From: Simmondsia chinensis
Lineage: Eukaryota > Streptophyta > Magnoliopsida > Caryophyllales > Simmondsiaceae
Assembly: GCA_018398585.1 (NCBI GenBank)
Contig: JAGTTD010000010.1
Location: 17,296,005 to 17,360,004, forward strand
Direction: 5' to 3'
DNA: 64,000 nucleotides
Part shown: positions 1 through 10,429 of the stretch, piece after piece
How the letters are laid out: the number at the start of each line of letters is the position of its first letter
Position numbering within the stretch: the stretch's first letter is position 1
The notes under the pieces: generated by a model
The model's database searches: none
What the model was told of the DNA's origin: nothing
What the model saw: the letters and a program-made list of their open reading frames with translations, nothing else
Made by a program: the position numbers and the translations under genes

Positions 1-18
1 TTTCTAGAGGACTACGAG

Positions 19-327
19 GTGTGGGGTCCTCGGCCGAATGATTGTCCGTTGTTCCCTCTGAAAGAGGGTAATTTTTGTCTTCCTATAGATTCTTTAGAGG
101 CAGACGTTCATTTTCCCCGGCTTCCCTTAGTGGAGGAATTGCTCCTTTGTTGTAATGTGTGCCCGGGGCAAGTTACCCCTAACGCATTTAGTAACGTGTA
201 CGGTTTTTTACTTGCGTGTTATGTAAATAGTTTCACCCCGTCTTCTCAAGTTTTTGATTTTGTTTTTAAAATTAGATATTTTAGACATATGACTGCCTTT
301 GAGAGTAGGGGGAGTGGGTTGCCTTAA
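19..327 (+). pseudogene. Antisense ORF of the Tat element, N-terminal 'gypsy-type transposon' (transposase_28-like) segment
   Basis: This 102-codon segment runs opposite to gag-pol. The motif around residues 50 to 65 (CPGQVTPNAFSNVYGFLLAC) matches the pattern of the plant domain long annotated as putative gypsy-type transposon (PF04195), where a 'PGQLTPN' turn is followed by a hydrophobic helix. Past the stop at 325 the reading continues in another frame with NKFIWIKPP (about 370 to 390), matching the 'KGWK.KFFFV' part of the family, so a frameshift or intron interrupts it. Antisense ORFs in this position are known in Tat elements and their function is unknown. The true start may lie left of base 1. 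Confidence 0.6.
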
Positions 328-758
328 TGAAATACAACCCTACCAATGTGAAGAATAGGGAGAACAAGTTTATTTGGATCAAACCTCCCTCCACCCCATC
401 GTTTTTTACGATGTGGGGTACGCTTTAATGCTCGCGTCTAGCGAAAGGGAAACTCCTGACTTCCCACGAAAAGTGGATTATTCGTTATTTTGACAAGAAC
501 TCCATTGGCGAGAGATTCGTAGCTTCTAAAGAGCTACTCAAAGCAGGAAATAGTGCTTGCTAAGGCCGGGCTTTCCCAAAAGTCTTTTTCAGTTAATTAG
601 TTGCTCGCTCTTGCGCCCATGTCCCTCTTTTTTTGTTCGTTTGTTTGCATATCTTTGTTGTTGTTGTTTTCTTTTTTTTTCTTTTTTTTTGTGCGTTGGT
701 TATACTTTGTTGTTTTTAGATTGTTATATTACACCGACCTTTTCTCCTCTTTTTTCTC

Positions 759-2013
759 GTGTCTTTTCCAATTGACGAGCTAGCGAGCATTGATGTTGCC
801 GGCATGTTCCCTCTATCAGATCCCTCCGAGGAACGGGGTCCCACTTGGGTTCCGCTTGTGATTGCTTCGCCAGCGGTTGGGCAAAGGGACCTTCCTCGGG
901 AGCTTGGGGTGTCGGTGGTCGTTCCTGCTCCGGACCCTTCTACTGATTCTTCCACTTTGCGGGCAGCCAAACGTCCACACAATTGTGAAGGGGAGTTGGT
1001 CTCAGATTCGGCTAGTGGTGAGGTGGTGGTAAATCTATCATCCCGATGGGGATTCCGGTGGCTACGGTGGGACTGCCTGATCCCAGAGCAATTGAGGGAG
1101 CTTCGGCTATCCCGGAGGCTATGGGGTCTTCGGGTTTGAATGTGATGGAACCCACGCCTTCTCTTTTTGGGGGCCTTGGTGAGCATTTCCCCGAGGCTAG
1201 ACATCCCGCTTCTGGGCCGGACCTTGAAGGGATTCTTGGCATCTTTCGTGATCCGGGAAGGCCGTCATCCTCTTTTGTTCCGAGGGGGAAAGCGACGGCG
1301 ATCTCAAACCCATCTTGGGGTGTGGGCAGCTTTGGACCGTACGCTCCGGACTTTAGAGGAGCCGCTTCTTCTACTGTTCCATGTGGCCCCGCCTCCTTGA
1401 GTGGCGTAGAGGCTTATTGGGGAATGTGCGCACGGTACCTCTTACCTACGGATGCGGCACGCTTGTCCGAGATGTCTTCAGAGAATGCGCCAATCCTTCT
1501 GTCCCAGGTAGCTTATCGTACTTCTATCGTCTTTCGTGTTATATTTGATTGTTTTTCTTTTGTTTTTTTTTTTTTTTAGCTCCTACTTTCTATGTGTTCT
1601 GTCTTTGTCAGCTCTTTGCGCGGTCGGTGTTTTCCATTTCAAGTTAGAGATGGAGCAAAGAGGAGGCCAGGGAGCTTTGCTTGTCCAATTCGGCGTTGCA
1701 GGTTCGTATTGCGAGACAGGATGCCCAATTCTGAGAGTTAGAGCTCCGTGGGTACGAGCAAGACGCCATCATCTCCTGCTTCCCAGAGCAAGTTGCTCAT
1801 GCCATCGCAGAATACAAGAAAGGACTCAAGTTTTGAGACCACGGCATTGACCAGTATTGGAAGCATTTCAACACGGGAGTCAGCCTTGCGGTAAGGAAGG
1901 CGAACCTTTTGGAGCCGAGTCTTGGGATCCCCTTCCTCGAGGAAGTTCGCCGCTTTATTGTTGAGGATGCGAAAGGAGGGACGCTCGGCACGGCCTCATC
2001 TCCAGAGACCTAG
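759..2013 (+). pseudogene. Antisense ORF of the Tat element, central and C-terminal segments
   Basis: Open stretches at 759-1139, 1046-1579 and about 1690-2013 continue the extra ORF in changing frames. T-rich stretches at about 640-755 and 1540-1580, each followed by a possible acceptor, look like short introns, though frameshifts are an alternative. The last segment reads QYWKHFNTGVSLAVRKANLL and ends at a TAG at 2011-2013; this coiled, charged C-terminus is the usual end of this ORF type. The middle is rich in Pro, Ser and Gly and has no recognised domain. I infer one gene from 19 to 2013; exon limits are not resolved. Confidence 0.5.
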
Positions 2014-2323
2014 AAAGCCACTCCCCCTGCCCCTCCTCAGTAGGGCTTTGTTCCGCTCTTTCTTTTTTTGTCCCTCCCTTTTGTTTTTTTGGAGGTGAAT
2101 TATAGGTTAGTCTTTAGAGCTTCCAGGGGTAGTCACTTTTTGTACTAGTTTTTGATAGTCCCATCGTTATTTTCGAATGTATTTTGCATGTGGAAGGAAC
2201 GGTTGTACCTGGGATGTACTTCATCATTTGTCAATGTAATGCCTATCCAATTTTTTACTCTTTTCTGGTATCTTGCTTTTTTTTTCACTGAGTATGGGTA
2301 CTTGTCATGCTTTGAGGAAGCTC
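2014..2323. other. Spacer between antisense ORF and tandem repeats
   Basis: T-rich noncoding sequence inside the Tat element, probably the 3' end of the antisense transcription unit. No domain or repeat is evident. Confidence 0.4.
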
Positions 2324-3290
2324 AATGCCTCGAGGATCGGCATCTTGCCTCATCCTTCATGAGCTTGTGGCTTGCGTTGCCCTTTGCGGGCACCTGGCTT
2401 GCGTTGTTGCATGCGGTCTCTCGGCTTGCGTGGGGGCCCGTGACTTCACACGTCAGCTTCTTGCCTACCATGAGTGGGCTTACGGCTTGCGTGTCTTCTA
2501 CTCTTCGAGCGGGCTTCCATTCGTGAGTCTTGGTGCGTTACCTATCAAAAACGGGTTAGTTTGCCGTGGGCGGACCCCTTGGTTTTATGCCTGCTATAAA
2601 CGAATCTACGGACTTATATCCCTCCGTGGGCGGTGCCATGGACTTACAGTTTTCGCTCACCGCGGAAGGATCCATGGGTTTATATCCTACCACGGGCGGT
2701 GCTATCGACTTACAGTCTTTGTTCGCTGCAGACGTATCCACGGGTGGTGCCGCAGACTTACGGTCTCTGTTCACCGCGGAGGGATACACGGGTCTATATC
2801 TTGCCACGGGTGGTGCCACAGAATTACGGTCTTCGTTCGCCATTGACGGATCCACGGGTTTATATCCTGCCATGGGCAGTGCCACGGACTTATGGTCTAT
2901 GTTTTGCCATGGACGAATCCAGGGGCTTTAGCCTGCCGTGAATTGACCTATGGGCTTACGGTCTGTGTCTGCAGCAGATGGATCCACAGGCTTTAGCCTG
3001 GCGCAGACGGACCTACGGGCTTGCGATCTGTGTTTGCCGTGGACGGATCCACGGGCTTTACCCTGCCGCGGACGGACCTACGGCTTATGGTATGTGTTTG
3101 ACGCGGACGAGTGGAGAAGACTGAAGAGGTGCGCACGCTCGTTACGCACTGCCTTCACGGCTTAATTTTCCGTAGATGAACCAACGAGCTTTTTATCGAG
3201 CCATTTGGGCTTACAGGTATAGTTTGTTGTGAACGGACCAACGGGCTTAGTTTGCCTCTGACGGATCCACGGGCTTTAAGGAGCCATGAG
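2324..3290. repeat. GC-rich tandem repeats in the 3' region of the Tat element
   Basis: From about 2560 to 3290 a unit of roughly 60 bp recurs about a dozen times in diverged form. It contains the words 'ccacggg', 'tttatatcctgcc', 'ggcggtgcc' and 'acttacggtct'. Upstream, 2324-2480, a shorter motif 'gcttgcgttg' recurs. Because the repeats are GC-rich and stop-poor, they open spurious ORFs in several frames on both strands. Tandem arrays between pol and the 3' LTR are common in Tat elements and can seed satellite DNA. Confidence 0.75.
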
Positions 3291-3789
3291 CGAGACCAGT
3301 GTGTTTGATTGCCCAATGCGGACTGCCTTCACAGCTTAAGCGTATTAAACCCCTTTCCTCGAAAGGACTTACGGTTTAAATGCTTACGGAGTGGGCGAGA
3401 TAGACGAGGTATGCTCGCTGTGGCCGGCCCTCATGGCTTAAGCGTTCGTGCCAACTGTTTTGGAAGGTCTTGTGGGACAAATGTTTATAATCTTTGTTTA
3501 TTATTTGTGATATATTTATTAACTATGATTGTTGCTTCGATTACTTATCTTTCTTTTTTTTGTATATATATTTTGTTTTTGTTTTATACGATTTTTTTTG
3601 GGGTTTGAATTTTTGGTCGTCTTTTTATACATATTATCATATTTATTTTTATTTTTTTAATTTTTGGGAAAAATAAAGTTCTTACAGAAGATAGAGCATT
3701 TTTTCATTCACCTCGGTCGGTTTTTTTACACAATATTTTTTCAAGCTCAAAATATTCCATGTTCGTGGGAGTAGGGTCCCGTCTAGTCT
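3291..3789. other. Noncoding spacer between integrase and tandem repeats
   Basis: AT-rich, with T runs at 3540-3670; lies just 3' of the integrase end. No gene seen. Confidence 0.4.
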
Positions 3790-4683
3790 TCACAGGCGAT
3801 ATGCTTTTTTCCCGGTTTTTTGAGAGACTGGGTAAGGCCCTTCCCAGTTAGTAGATAGCTTTCCGTGGTGATGTCCGACCGACTCTGTTCGTCTTAATAC
3901 CAACTCTCCGTTTTGAAAGGATCTTCTTTTGGCTTTAGAGTTGAAGTACTTCGCTATTTTCTGCTTTTGTGCGATCATCCTGACCAGCGCGCTTTCGCGG
4001 GTTTCCTCCACCTCATCCAACGATTGTCTCAGTGCTTCTTCGTTGCGCTCCTAGTCGTAGCCTTGAATTCGGAGACTGGGTTCTCCTATTTCTACTGGTA
4101 GTACTACCTCTGTGCCGTATACATAGTTGTACAAGGTCTCCCCTGTGGCGTTCCGCATTGTCGTCCAGTAGGCCCATAACATGCTAGGTAACTCCTTCAC
4201 CCAATTTCCTTTTGCTTCATCCAAGCGCCGCTTCAGGCCTGTCAGTATGTGCTTGTTGGCGGATTTTGCTTGCCCATTGCTTTGGGGGTGCGCTACGGAG
4301 GCGTAGTGTATCGTAATCCCCAAACTCTCGCATTGGTTGCGGAGTCTCTGTGAGCTGAATTGAGTGCCGTTGTCTGTGACTAGGACATACAGGATCCGGT
4401 ATTGAGTGATAATCCCTTTTCCAGAGGAAGTACTGAATGGCCTGGTCCGTGATCCATGTGACGGGCTCCGCTTCTATCCATCTGCTGAAATAATCTATGG
4501 CCACAATGATGTACTTTCGTTGTCCATTTGCTTTGGGGTACGGTCCCAAGATGTCCACCCCCATTGAGTGAAAGGGATGGGGTTGAGTAAGGTTTGTAGT
4601 AAAGATGTAGGTACGTGAATTATCGGAGCGTGTTTCTGGCATTTCTCACACCCTTGGACGAGATTCAGCGCGTCTTTCTTCAT
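3790..4683 (-). pseudogene. Tat element integrase (broken)
   Basis: Read from 4683 leftward. An HHCC-type zinc-finger remnant (QGCEKCQKHAP) is followed by the catalytic core with the first Asp in MGVDILGPYPKA and the second in a frameshifted VTDNGTQ near 4365-4385. The third block reads NGQAKSANKHILTGLKRRL. The C-terminal part (3790-4020) ends LVLRR...GKLSTNWEGPY, the usual GPY/F-type tail. The catalytic Glu normally found in the NGQxE block is Lys (codon at 4264-4266). At least two frame changes separate the blocks, so no active integrase can be made. Confidence 0.85.
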
Positions 4684-4943
4684 GGTGTGCTAATAGTATC
4701 CTGATCATAGAGCTTTGTTAGTCAAAGCTCGGTGGCCAAGGTGCTGTCCGCAAATGCCTTTGTGGATTTCCCGCAAGACTACTTCCCTTCCTCTACTCCG
4801 ACGCACTTCAATGGGGGATGCACGAATAATCTCTTGTAGAGGTCATCGTCGACTATCACGAACCATGGTGCACGCCTTCGGATATGCTTTGCCTCTAGCT
4901 GATCTTCGGGCAGAGTCCTGCTTTTTATGAATTTGACGAGGGG

Positions 4944-5613
4944 CTACCGCCAATCATTCAGGGATTGAATTTGAGTGATTTCCTCGAGCTGAGGTAAACT
5001 TCGGCACGATGTTTGGATCTTTTCTATCCGAATGGAGGGTTCTAGTCCTTTCTCCTTCGTCTCTGAGTTGGTGATCCAGCTGAGTTCGTCTGGTTTGACA
5101 TTCTCGGTTCTTGGTATGAGATGGATTCGGAAGAAAGAGAAAGTTTTTGCTTCTTTGTTCACCACTTCCAAATACTCTTTCATGGTGGTGCTTCTTGCTT
5201 CTAAATCCCTTGGACCTGCTTGATAACTAGCTGAGAGTCGTTGAATATTCCACCTGGTGTGCTCCTACCTTTGGGGCCATTCACAGTTCGTGGAAGAGTG
5301 CTTCGTACTCGGCATCATTGTTACTAGTTCTGAACTTGAACCTCAAGGAGTAAGGGAAGTGTTGCCTTTCGAGCGAGATGAGTAGAATGCATGCTCCGCT
5401 CCCTTGGTTGTTAGAAGATCCATCTATGTACAGCTTCCATGATCCTTCTGGGGTATCTCGCGGTTCAGACCCCGGTGACGGCACATCAGTGAACGAGCAT
5501 TCTGCTAAGAAGTTGGCTAGGGCCTGTGCCTTAATCGCGGTTCGTGACTTGAAAAGGAAGTCATACTTAGAAAGTTCGACCGCCCAGGATAGCATTCTTC
5601 TCGAGCACTTCAA
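4944..5613 (-). pseudogene. Second, archaeal-type RNase H (aRNH) of the Tat element
   Basis: The segment 5281-5613 reads LYIDGSSNNQGSGACILL and NNDAEYEALFHEL, giving the first Asp in YIDGSS and the Glu in the AEYEAL helix typical of the type I archaeal-like RNase H acquired by Tat elements. The 4944-5183 segment (RIHLIPRTENVKPDELSW) is its C-terminal part, with the 'R..N..AD.LA' type motif; the frame breaks between 5183 and 5281. It follows the native RNase H, giving the dual arrangement diagnostic of the clade. Confidence 0.8.
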
Positions 5614-5688
5614 TCGTTAGAGTGATTTTTGCAAGGGCTGTTTGGTTTGTATCCGAATACGGTGTGCCTGAATGTAGGGTCGGAGCTT

Positions 5689-5952
5689 TCATGCGGCTAT
5701 GACGACAGCGTAGGTGAGTTTCTCGATGTGGGGGTACCGTGTTTTGGCTTCCCTTGATATCTGACTCACGAAGTAGATCGTTAACTGGAGGCTTTCCCTT
5801 TCGGATATTAACATGGCGCTTACCGTGTCATCTAATGCCAAGATGTAGAGGATTAAGTCCTCTCCCAGGATGGGTTTAGACATGATCGGAAGCTTAGCCA
5901 AGTGTTCCTTGAGTTCTTGGAGGGCTTGTTCATAAGTTTCGTCCCAGTTCAA
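5689..5952 (-). pseudogene. Native RNase H segment of Tat pol
   Basis: The 87-codon stretch starts WDETYEQALQELKEHLAKLP and continues to KTRYPHIEKLTYAVVIA, the standard thumb/connection and RNase H start of Ty3/gypsy pol (RYP.IEK motif). The usual catalytic 'DAS' position reads ALDDTVSAML, so the first acid appears kept while its context differs. It is separated from RT by a frame change near 5950-6000. Confidence 0.8.
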
Positions 5953-5999
5953 GGCTTCTCTTCGTCATAAGACTTTAAAGAAGGGGAACGATCGATCCG

Positions 6000-6851
6000 C
6001 TAGCTGGCTGATGAAGTTATTAGTGCGGCGAGACAGTCAGTCAGCTTTTGAATATCCTTCAGGGTTTTAGGGGTTTGCATCCTGAGTAAGGCATCTATCT
6101 TGGCTGGGTTGGTATTTATCCCTCTTGCGCTCACGATGAAGCCCAAGAACTTTCCTTCCGAGACCATGAACGTGCATTTGTCTGGATTGAGATGCATCCC
6201 GTGAGCCTTAAGCGTTTCCAGAGTCTCTTTCAAATTGTCTACGTGATCGGAGGCCTCCTTGCTTTTAATGATCATATCATCGACGTATACCTCCAAGTTC
6301 TTTACTATCTGTTTCCGAAAGACGTGGTTCACCGGGCGTTAATATGTGCCTCCGGCATTTTTCAACCTGAACGGCATGACTCAGAAGCAGTATGTGCCCG
6401 CATGGGTGATGAAAGATTTCTTCTCCTTATCTTCTAGGCCCATCGTGATCTGGTGATATCCAGAGAAGGCATCCAGGAAACAGAACAACACGTTCCTCGC
6501 CGTAGAGTCGACCGGCTGGTCTATCTTGGGAAGGGGGAATGAGTCCTTTAAGCAGGCTTTATTCAGGTCGGTGAAGTCCACGCACATCCATTAGCTTCCA
6601 TTCAGCTTCTTCACCAAGACCACGTTTGCTAACTAATTTGGGTACAGCATTTCTCGTATGAAGCTGGCTTTTAGGAGTTTCTGTACTTCTTCGCTTATAA
6701 CCTTGTTCCGTTCAACACACAAGTTGTGCTTCTTTTGTTTCACCGACTTCTTTTCGGGCGAAACGTTCGGGCGATAGATGATGATCCGTCTATATATTCC
6801 CGGCATTTCATCCACGGAGTACGCGAAGACTTCCTGGTATTGTCGGAGCAC
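6000..6851 (-). pseudogene. Reverse transcriptase of Tat pol
   Basis: Three open blocks in series: 6851-6633 (N-terminal RT, ending KLLKASFIREMLYP), 6587-6381 (VDFTDLNKACLKDSFPLP and FSGYHQI) and 6332-6000 (LEVYVDDMIIKSK, then NPDKCTFMV and KFLGFIVS). The YVDD active site is intact. Stops or frame changes separate the blocks (for example around 6590-6630 and 6335-6380), so the gene is broken although most motifs survive. Confidence 0.9.
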
Positions 6852-7005
6852 CTGTAGGATCTGGTCTCTTACATCTGCGCCTGACTCCGTCCCAACCTGG
6901 ACCGATTTCCCATGTCCTATCTCGACTTTGACGGTTTCTTACGGTCCTCGGCCTATCTTCTCTCCGCTTTCCGTCTCCCTTATCTTAGGTATGTCTTGGG
7001 CGTAG

Positions 7006-7688
7006 TGTCATGGTCCTAGGCTTGCCCAATGTCCGTGACCCCGTGACAAGCCGCAAGGTGCGTTGAGGCCCTTGCGCCCGGCCCCGGGTCAGTGCCCCGG
7101 GTCCCTGGTTCGAGCCCAGATCCGCGTGCGGGCCCCTGCGCCCGCCCCGGGTGGCGCCCCAGGTCACGCCCCAGGGCGCTGCCCAGGGCCTGCCTCAGGG
7201 CCCGACACTGTCAACTTTTCTCTTTTTTTGTTCGACTCGATGGGGCTTCTTGCACGTCGTCCCCATGGGTCCTAGGATAGCCATATATATATAGTAGCTT
7301 AGGAAATTTTTACTTTCCTTTTATCTTTTATCCTTTTTCAAAATAGGGGTGTATGATTGCAGAGACCCCCTTGATGTTTCCTTGTGTCATGGGTATAGAG
7401 TCCCGTTTTGTATATGTATGGGGGAGAGTCCACTCAACTTGTAAACCTCATGTCCGTTGTATGCTTTGTTAATGAATACAAATTGCCTTGTTTTCAAGCT
7501 TTGTCTTCATGTGTGATTGTTTTTCGTGCTCTTGAATGGGAGTTGCAGCGCCACATTCGCACACCCGACCCGGAAGGTCCGAACTTCTTAGACCGTTGTG
7601 CGCTCAAAGTGATCTATAGCGCGGGCTTGCGTGTTGTTCTCGGTGAATGACGCGCGCCGCACGGCTCCTAGTTCCTAGGACCGTGACA
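7006..7688. mobile_element. Solo LTR, 683 bp, nested in the Tat element
   Basis: The segment starts TGTCATGGTCCTAGG and ends CCTAGGACCGTGACA, a 15-base inverted terminal match with one difference and the TG...CA ends of an LTR. It is flanked by CGTAG (7001-7005) and CGTAA (7689-7693), a 5-bp target duplication with one change. A TATA-like run lies at about 7282-7294 and a polyadenylation-like TTAATGAATA near 7469, which suggests the plus orientation. No internal domain or second LTR is present, so I infer recombination to a solo LTR. It splits protease from RT of the host element. Confidence 0.8.
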
Positions 7689-7999
7689 CGTAACAACATC
7701 TGCAAGCTGTTTGCTAATAACCTCTCACGGTCATGACGCCCCTTTGTCAGTTTCAAACTTCATGGCGAGGTGGTAAGTTGACACCATGGCGCCTAATGAA
7801 TTTAGCACCAGACGTCATACAATGGCGTTGAAAGCCGAGCGGGTCGCCACGACATAAAATTCAGCATTAAGTGAATGTCTTTGTTTTCCATCTCTCAAGA
7901 GGATATGAGCTTTATGGTGCCTAGTGGATCAGCCATCTCATCGGAGAATCCTAAGAGGGTACCGACCGTGATGAGGAACTTTTCGAGCGGTATTCCCAT
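7689..7999. other. Tat pol linker between protease and RT
   Basis: After removing the nested LTR, this piece joins the protease to the RT N-terminus (6633-7005). No intact reading frame is seen. Confidence 0.4.
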
Positions 8000-8359
8000 T
8001 TATTCAGAGCAATGGAGGAAAAGTATGTTGATCGAACTTCCTTGATCTACCAAGACCCTTTGGAGGGAGTAGTCACGAACGTCCATAGTGATGACCATGG
8101 AATCTTCATGCAGAGTTTTGACATTTTCAAGATCTTGTTGCGAGAAGGTTAAGGGTTGACATTTTCTGATTTTGCCTCCTCCTTTCCTCATAGTACTGAG
8201 ACTTTTGCCCTCCCATTTTTGTTTTATGGTAGCAATTACATGGCTTGGCGCGTGAGGCGCGTTGTCCAGCTCTTCACGGGCGGGTCTGAAAGTTCTGGCC
8301 TTGAGTTTCTTCACGTCCACGAGTTTTCTAAGATCACCTTTTTTCTCTAATTCATCCAT
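8000..8359 (-). pseudogene. Aspartic protease region of the Tat element
   Basis: A 119-codon open stretch ends with VITMDVRDYSLQRVLVDQGS followed by SINILF. This is the start of a retropepsin: beta strand, then the catalytic D-x-G-S-S loop, here DQGSS. Upstream residues (GKIRKCQPLTFSQQDLENV) match the linker usually seen before protease in plant Tat polyproteins. The rest of the protease is not in the same frame. Confidence 0.8.
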
Positions 8360-8635
8360 CCGGTGTCGAAGTACTTAACAGTTTTTAGTATCATGCCCCG
8401 ACATTTCGTGGTATTCACACCACGGGTTCGGGCCACGTCGGGCTACCGGGACTGCGGGAGCTTGGTCCCTTTCTGCTTCCGGTTTCTTAACTTCCAAGAG
8501 CAGCCCGGGGGGTCTCCTCGGGCCTACATTGCGGACCCCCTCACATTCTTCATGGTTCTTTCATTCTTCGGTTGAAGCTCGAGGCGCACATCTCGAGCTT
8601 TCGATACTCATGCCTCGGGGACTCCATTTTGTCCA
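8360..8635 (-). other. Gag-protease linker of the Tat element
   Basis: Sequence between gag and protease; a CCHC nucleocapsid motif would be expected here but I could not find one in a clean frame. Confidence 0.35.
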
Positions 8636-9175
8636 TCACGTCTTCAGCGACGATGTATTTGTCGGCTTTGACCCAGAGTGCATTAACAGTCGTGGGGAGA
8701 GCATTAACTTGAAGTCGCTATTCCGAAGTCCGTTGATGAAGGTGGTAATGGCAGTTTGATTAACTAAATTTGGGATGCTGATCATTGCTTTCGAAAACCA
8801 TTGCACAAACGCCCTTAAGGGCTCTCCCTCAGCTTGTTGTAGCTGGATCAACTGGGTAGCAGTCTTCTTTCTCCTTTTGTTGGTAAGGAAGTGGAGGGTG
8901 AATTTCTTGGCTAGCTCCTTGAAGTTTCGTATGGACCCGTTAGGGAGAGAGGCAAACCAGGCTTGAGCCATGTCTTTGAGGGTGGCTGGGAAACATTTGT
9001 ACCACACATCCTCGGAGGCGTCTTGTATGTACATCCATGCTGTGAATCCCGAGGGGTGGTCGTGCGGGTCTTGCGTCCTGTTGAACAACTCCAAGTTCAG
9101 CATCTTCACTTTCCCCATGGGGGCGGAGAGTATGCGAGGGGTGAAGGGCGAATGGGTGATAGAAATTCTCCCCAT
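8636..9175 (-). pseudogene. Gag capsid region of the Tat element (Retrotrans_gag)
   Basis: This 179-codon stretch contains the Retrotrans_gag core in order: WMYIQDASEDVWYKCFPATL, then AQAWFASLPNGSIRNFKELA, then FVQWFSKAMISIPNLVNQTA and ITTFINGLRN. In this family the domain (PF03732) forms the capsid of the virus-like particle. It lies downstream of the primer site on the same strand. The ATG at 9175 opens the track but the true start probably lies further right; the ORF ends early and is not joined to protease in frame. Confidence 0.85.
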
Positions 9176-9522
9176 AAGCCCGCGTGCCGCACCCTCTAAG
9201 TCGGTGTCGGAGCCCTCTTCGAGCTAGGGAGGTGTCCGTGCCCGGGTGTTCCAGGGCTTGTTAGGGCGGCGAGGCATCTTTTCCCTCTCTCTTTCTTGCT
9301 GGTTCCGATTGCTTCCATGCTCTGTGGAGGCAAGGGATTTGATGACCATGTCTGGGTTTGGCGGTGCGGGATGCGGCGAGGTCTTGCTAGAGTTGTCATG
9401 ATCGGCGAGTTACATGATTAGCGTGTGGAGCTTGTGGAGCTGGCTGTGAGTGACGTACTGATCTCTTGACCGCCTCGGGGAGGGGGAGATCCTATAGAGT
9501 TATTTCGAGGAAAATTTTCTAT
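9176..9522 (-). other. Gag leader of the Tat element
   Basis: Untranslated leader or gag N-terminus between the primer site and the capsid region. A 67-codon frame (9196-9399, minus) is open but unrecognised. Confidence 0.4.
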
Positions 9523-9540
9523 TTCCCACAGATGGTGTCA
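9523..9540 (-). other. Primer-binding site of the Tat element
   Basis: On the minus strand this reads TGACACCATCTGTGGGAA. It equals the TGGCGCCGTCTGTGGG-type site common in plant Tat elements after G-to-A changes at three positions, as expected from cytosine-methylation decay. It sits next to the LTR and upstream of gag. The priming tRNA is not assigned. Confidence 0.65.
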
Positions 9541-9760
9541 ACTATTTTGGTACAAGTTCTTTTAATAGAGGGTAGAAACTCATACCATTTATCTTTTATT
9601 AAGTTTTTTATTAATTAGCAATTTTATTACAAGGATTTTTTTTAATGGGATTACAAGTGAAAAGGAAAGAAAAACGGGGTTTATCACTGCTCTGGGGGTT
9701 GTTCAGATGACTGTGAAGGGAGAGCAGTGAGCTTGTGGTTTCTTTAGGGTTCTGAGCCCT

Positions 9761-9768
9761 ATTTATAG
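9761..9768 (-). promoter_or_regulatory. TATA box of the Tat LTR
   Basis: Minus strand CTATAAAT followed by AGGGCTC, a strong plant LTR TATA context, about 220 bases before the LTR end. Confidence 0.6.
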
Positions 9769-10171
9769 AGATTTTTACCTAAAGAGCTGTGCTTCGTAGG
9801 GGGTGCATCTCGCCTGGTACGGAACGGGGGGCAAGATACCCATGGCCGTTGGTCCCATGGCTTTGGGTTATCGTCTATCTGACTCATGGTATCGGGGAGT
9901 TGTTGCTGGTGGGTGCCCTAGGAAGCGGGCATCTCGGGATGAGATGCCTTCTGAAAGCCAAGGTGCGCGTTGCGTTGGGGTGTTATTATGAGACTCTTCA
10001 GGTTCCGAGCTTTGGGCTATTGTATGTTTGAGTCATGGTGTCGGGCAGATGTTGTTGCTTGGCCGACTCTGGGGAGAGAGGGCATCTCGGACCGAGGTGC
10101 CCCTATGGAGCCAGGGCGCGTGCTTCGTCGAGCTGTTGTTGCGAGACTGTCCGAGGGCCAGAATGCTCCCT

Positions 10172-10429
10172 ATCGGCGAGATGCGTCTATCTCTTCTTGG
10201 GTGCAGCTAGAGTTTTGAAACCGTCCTCCGAGAGTGCATCTCGGCCCTAGATGCACTTGGGTCCGGGTGGCCGCGTTTCCTCTACTCGTGGGCCTTCTTC
10301 TGCTCGGATTCCAGGAGGTATCTTGTCGGCGAGATGCGCTCCCTCCTTCTTGGTCAAAAGTAGAGTTCTGAAGTCGTCCTCCGGGGGTGTATGTTGGCCC
10401 GAGATGCGGCCTCGTCTCGGTGGCCACGT
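10172..10429. repeat. Tandem repeat in LTR U3
   Basis: Two diverged copies, 10172-10274 and 10328-10429 (period about 156), share 'cggcgagatgcg', 'tagagtt(t/c)tga', 'cgtcctccg' and 'ggtggccgcg/ggtggccacg'. U3 repeats in LTRs often carry enhancer sites. Confidence 0.6.

Noticed and set aside
716..1242. Minus-strand ORFs (716-1204 and 1012-1242)
   Set aside because: Shadows of the plus-strand antisense ORF; low-complexity and without recognised motifs.
2325..3165. Plus and minus ORFs of 70 to 170 codons
   Set aside because: They are open only because the GC-rich tandem repeat lacks stops; overlapping frames on both strands are equally open.
7063..7280. Ala/Pro/Gly-rich ORFs in 7063-7280
   Set aside because: Inside the GC-rich start of the solo LTR; no family features.
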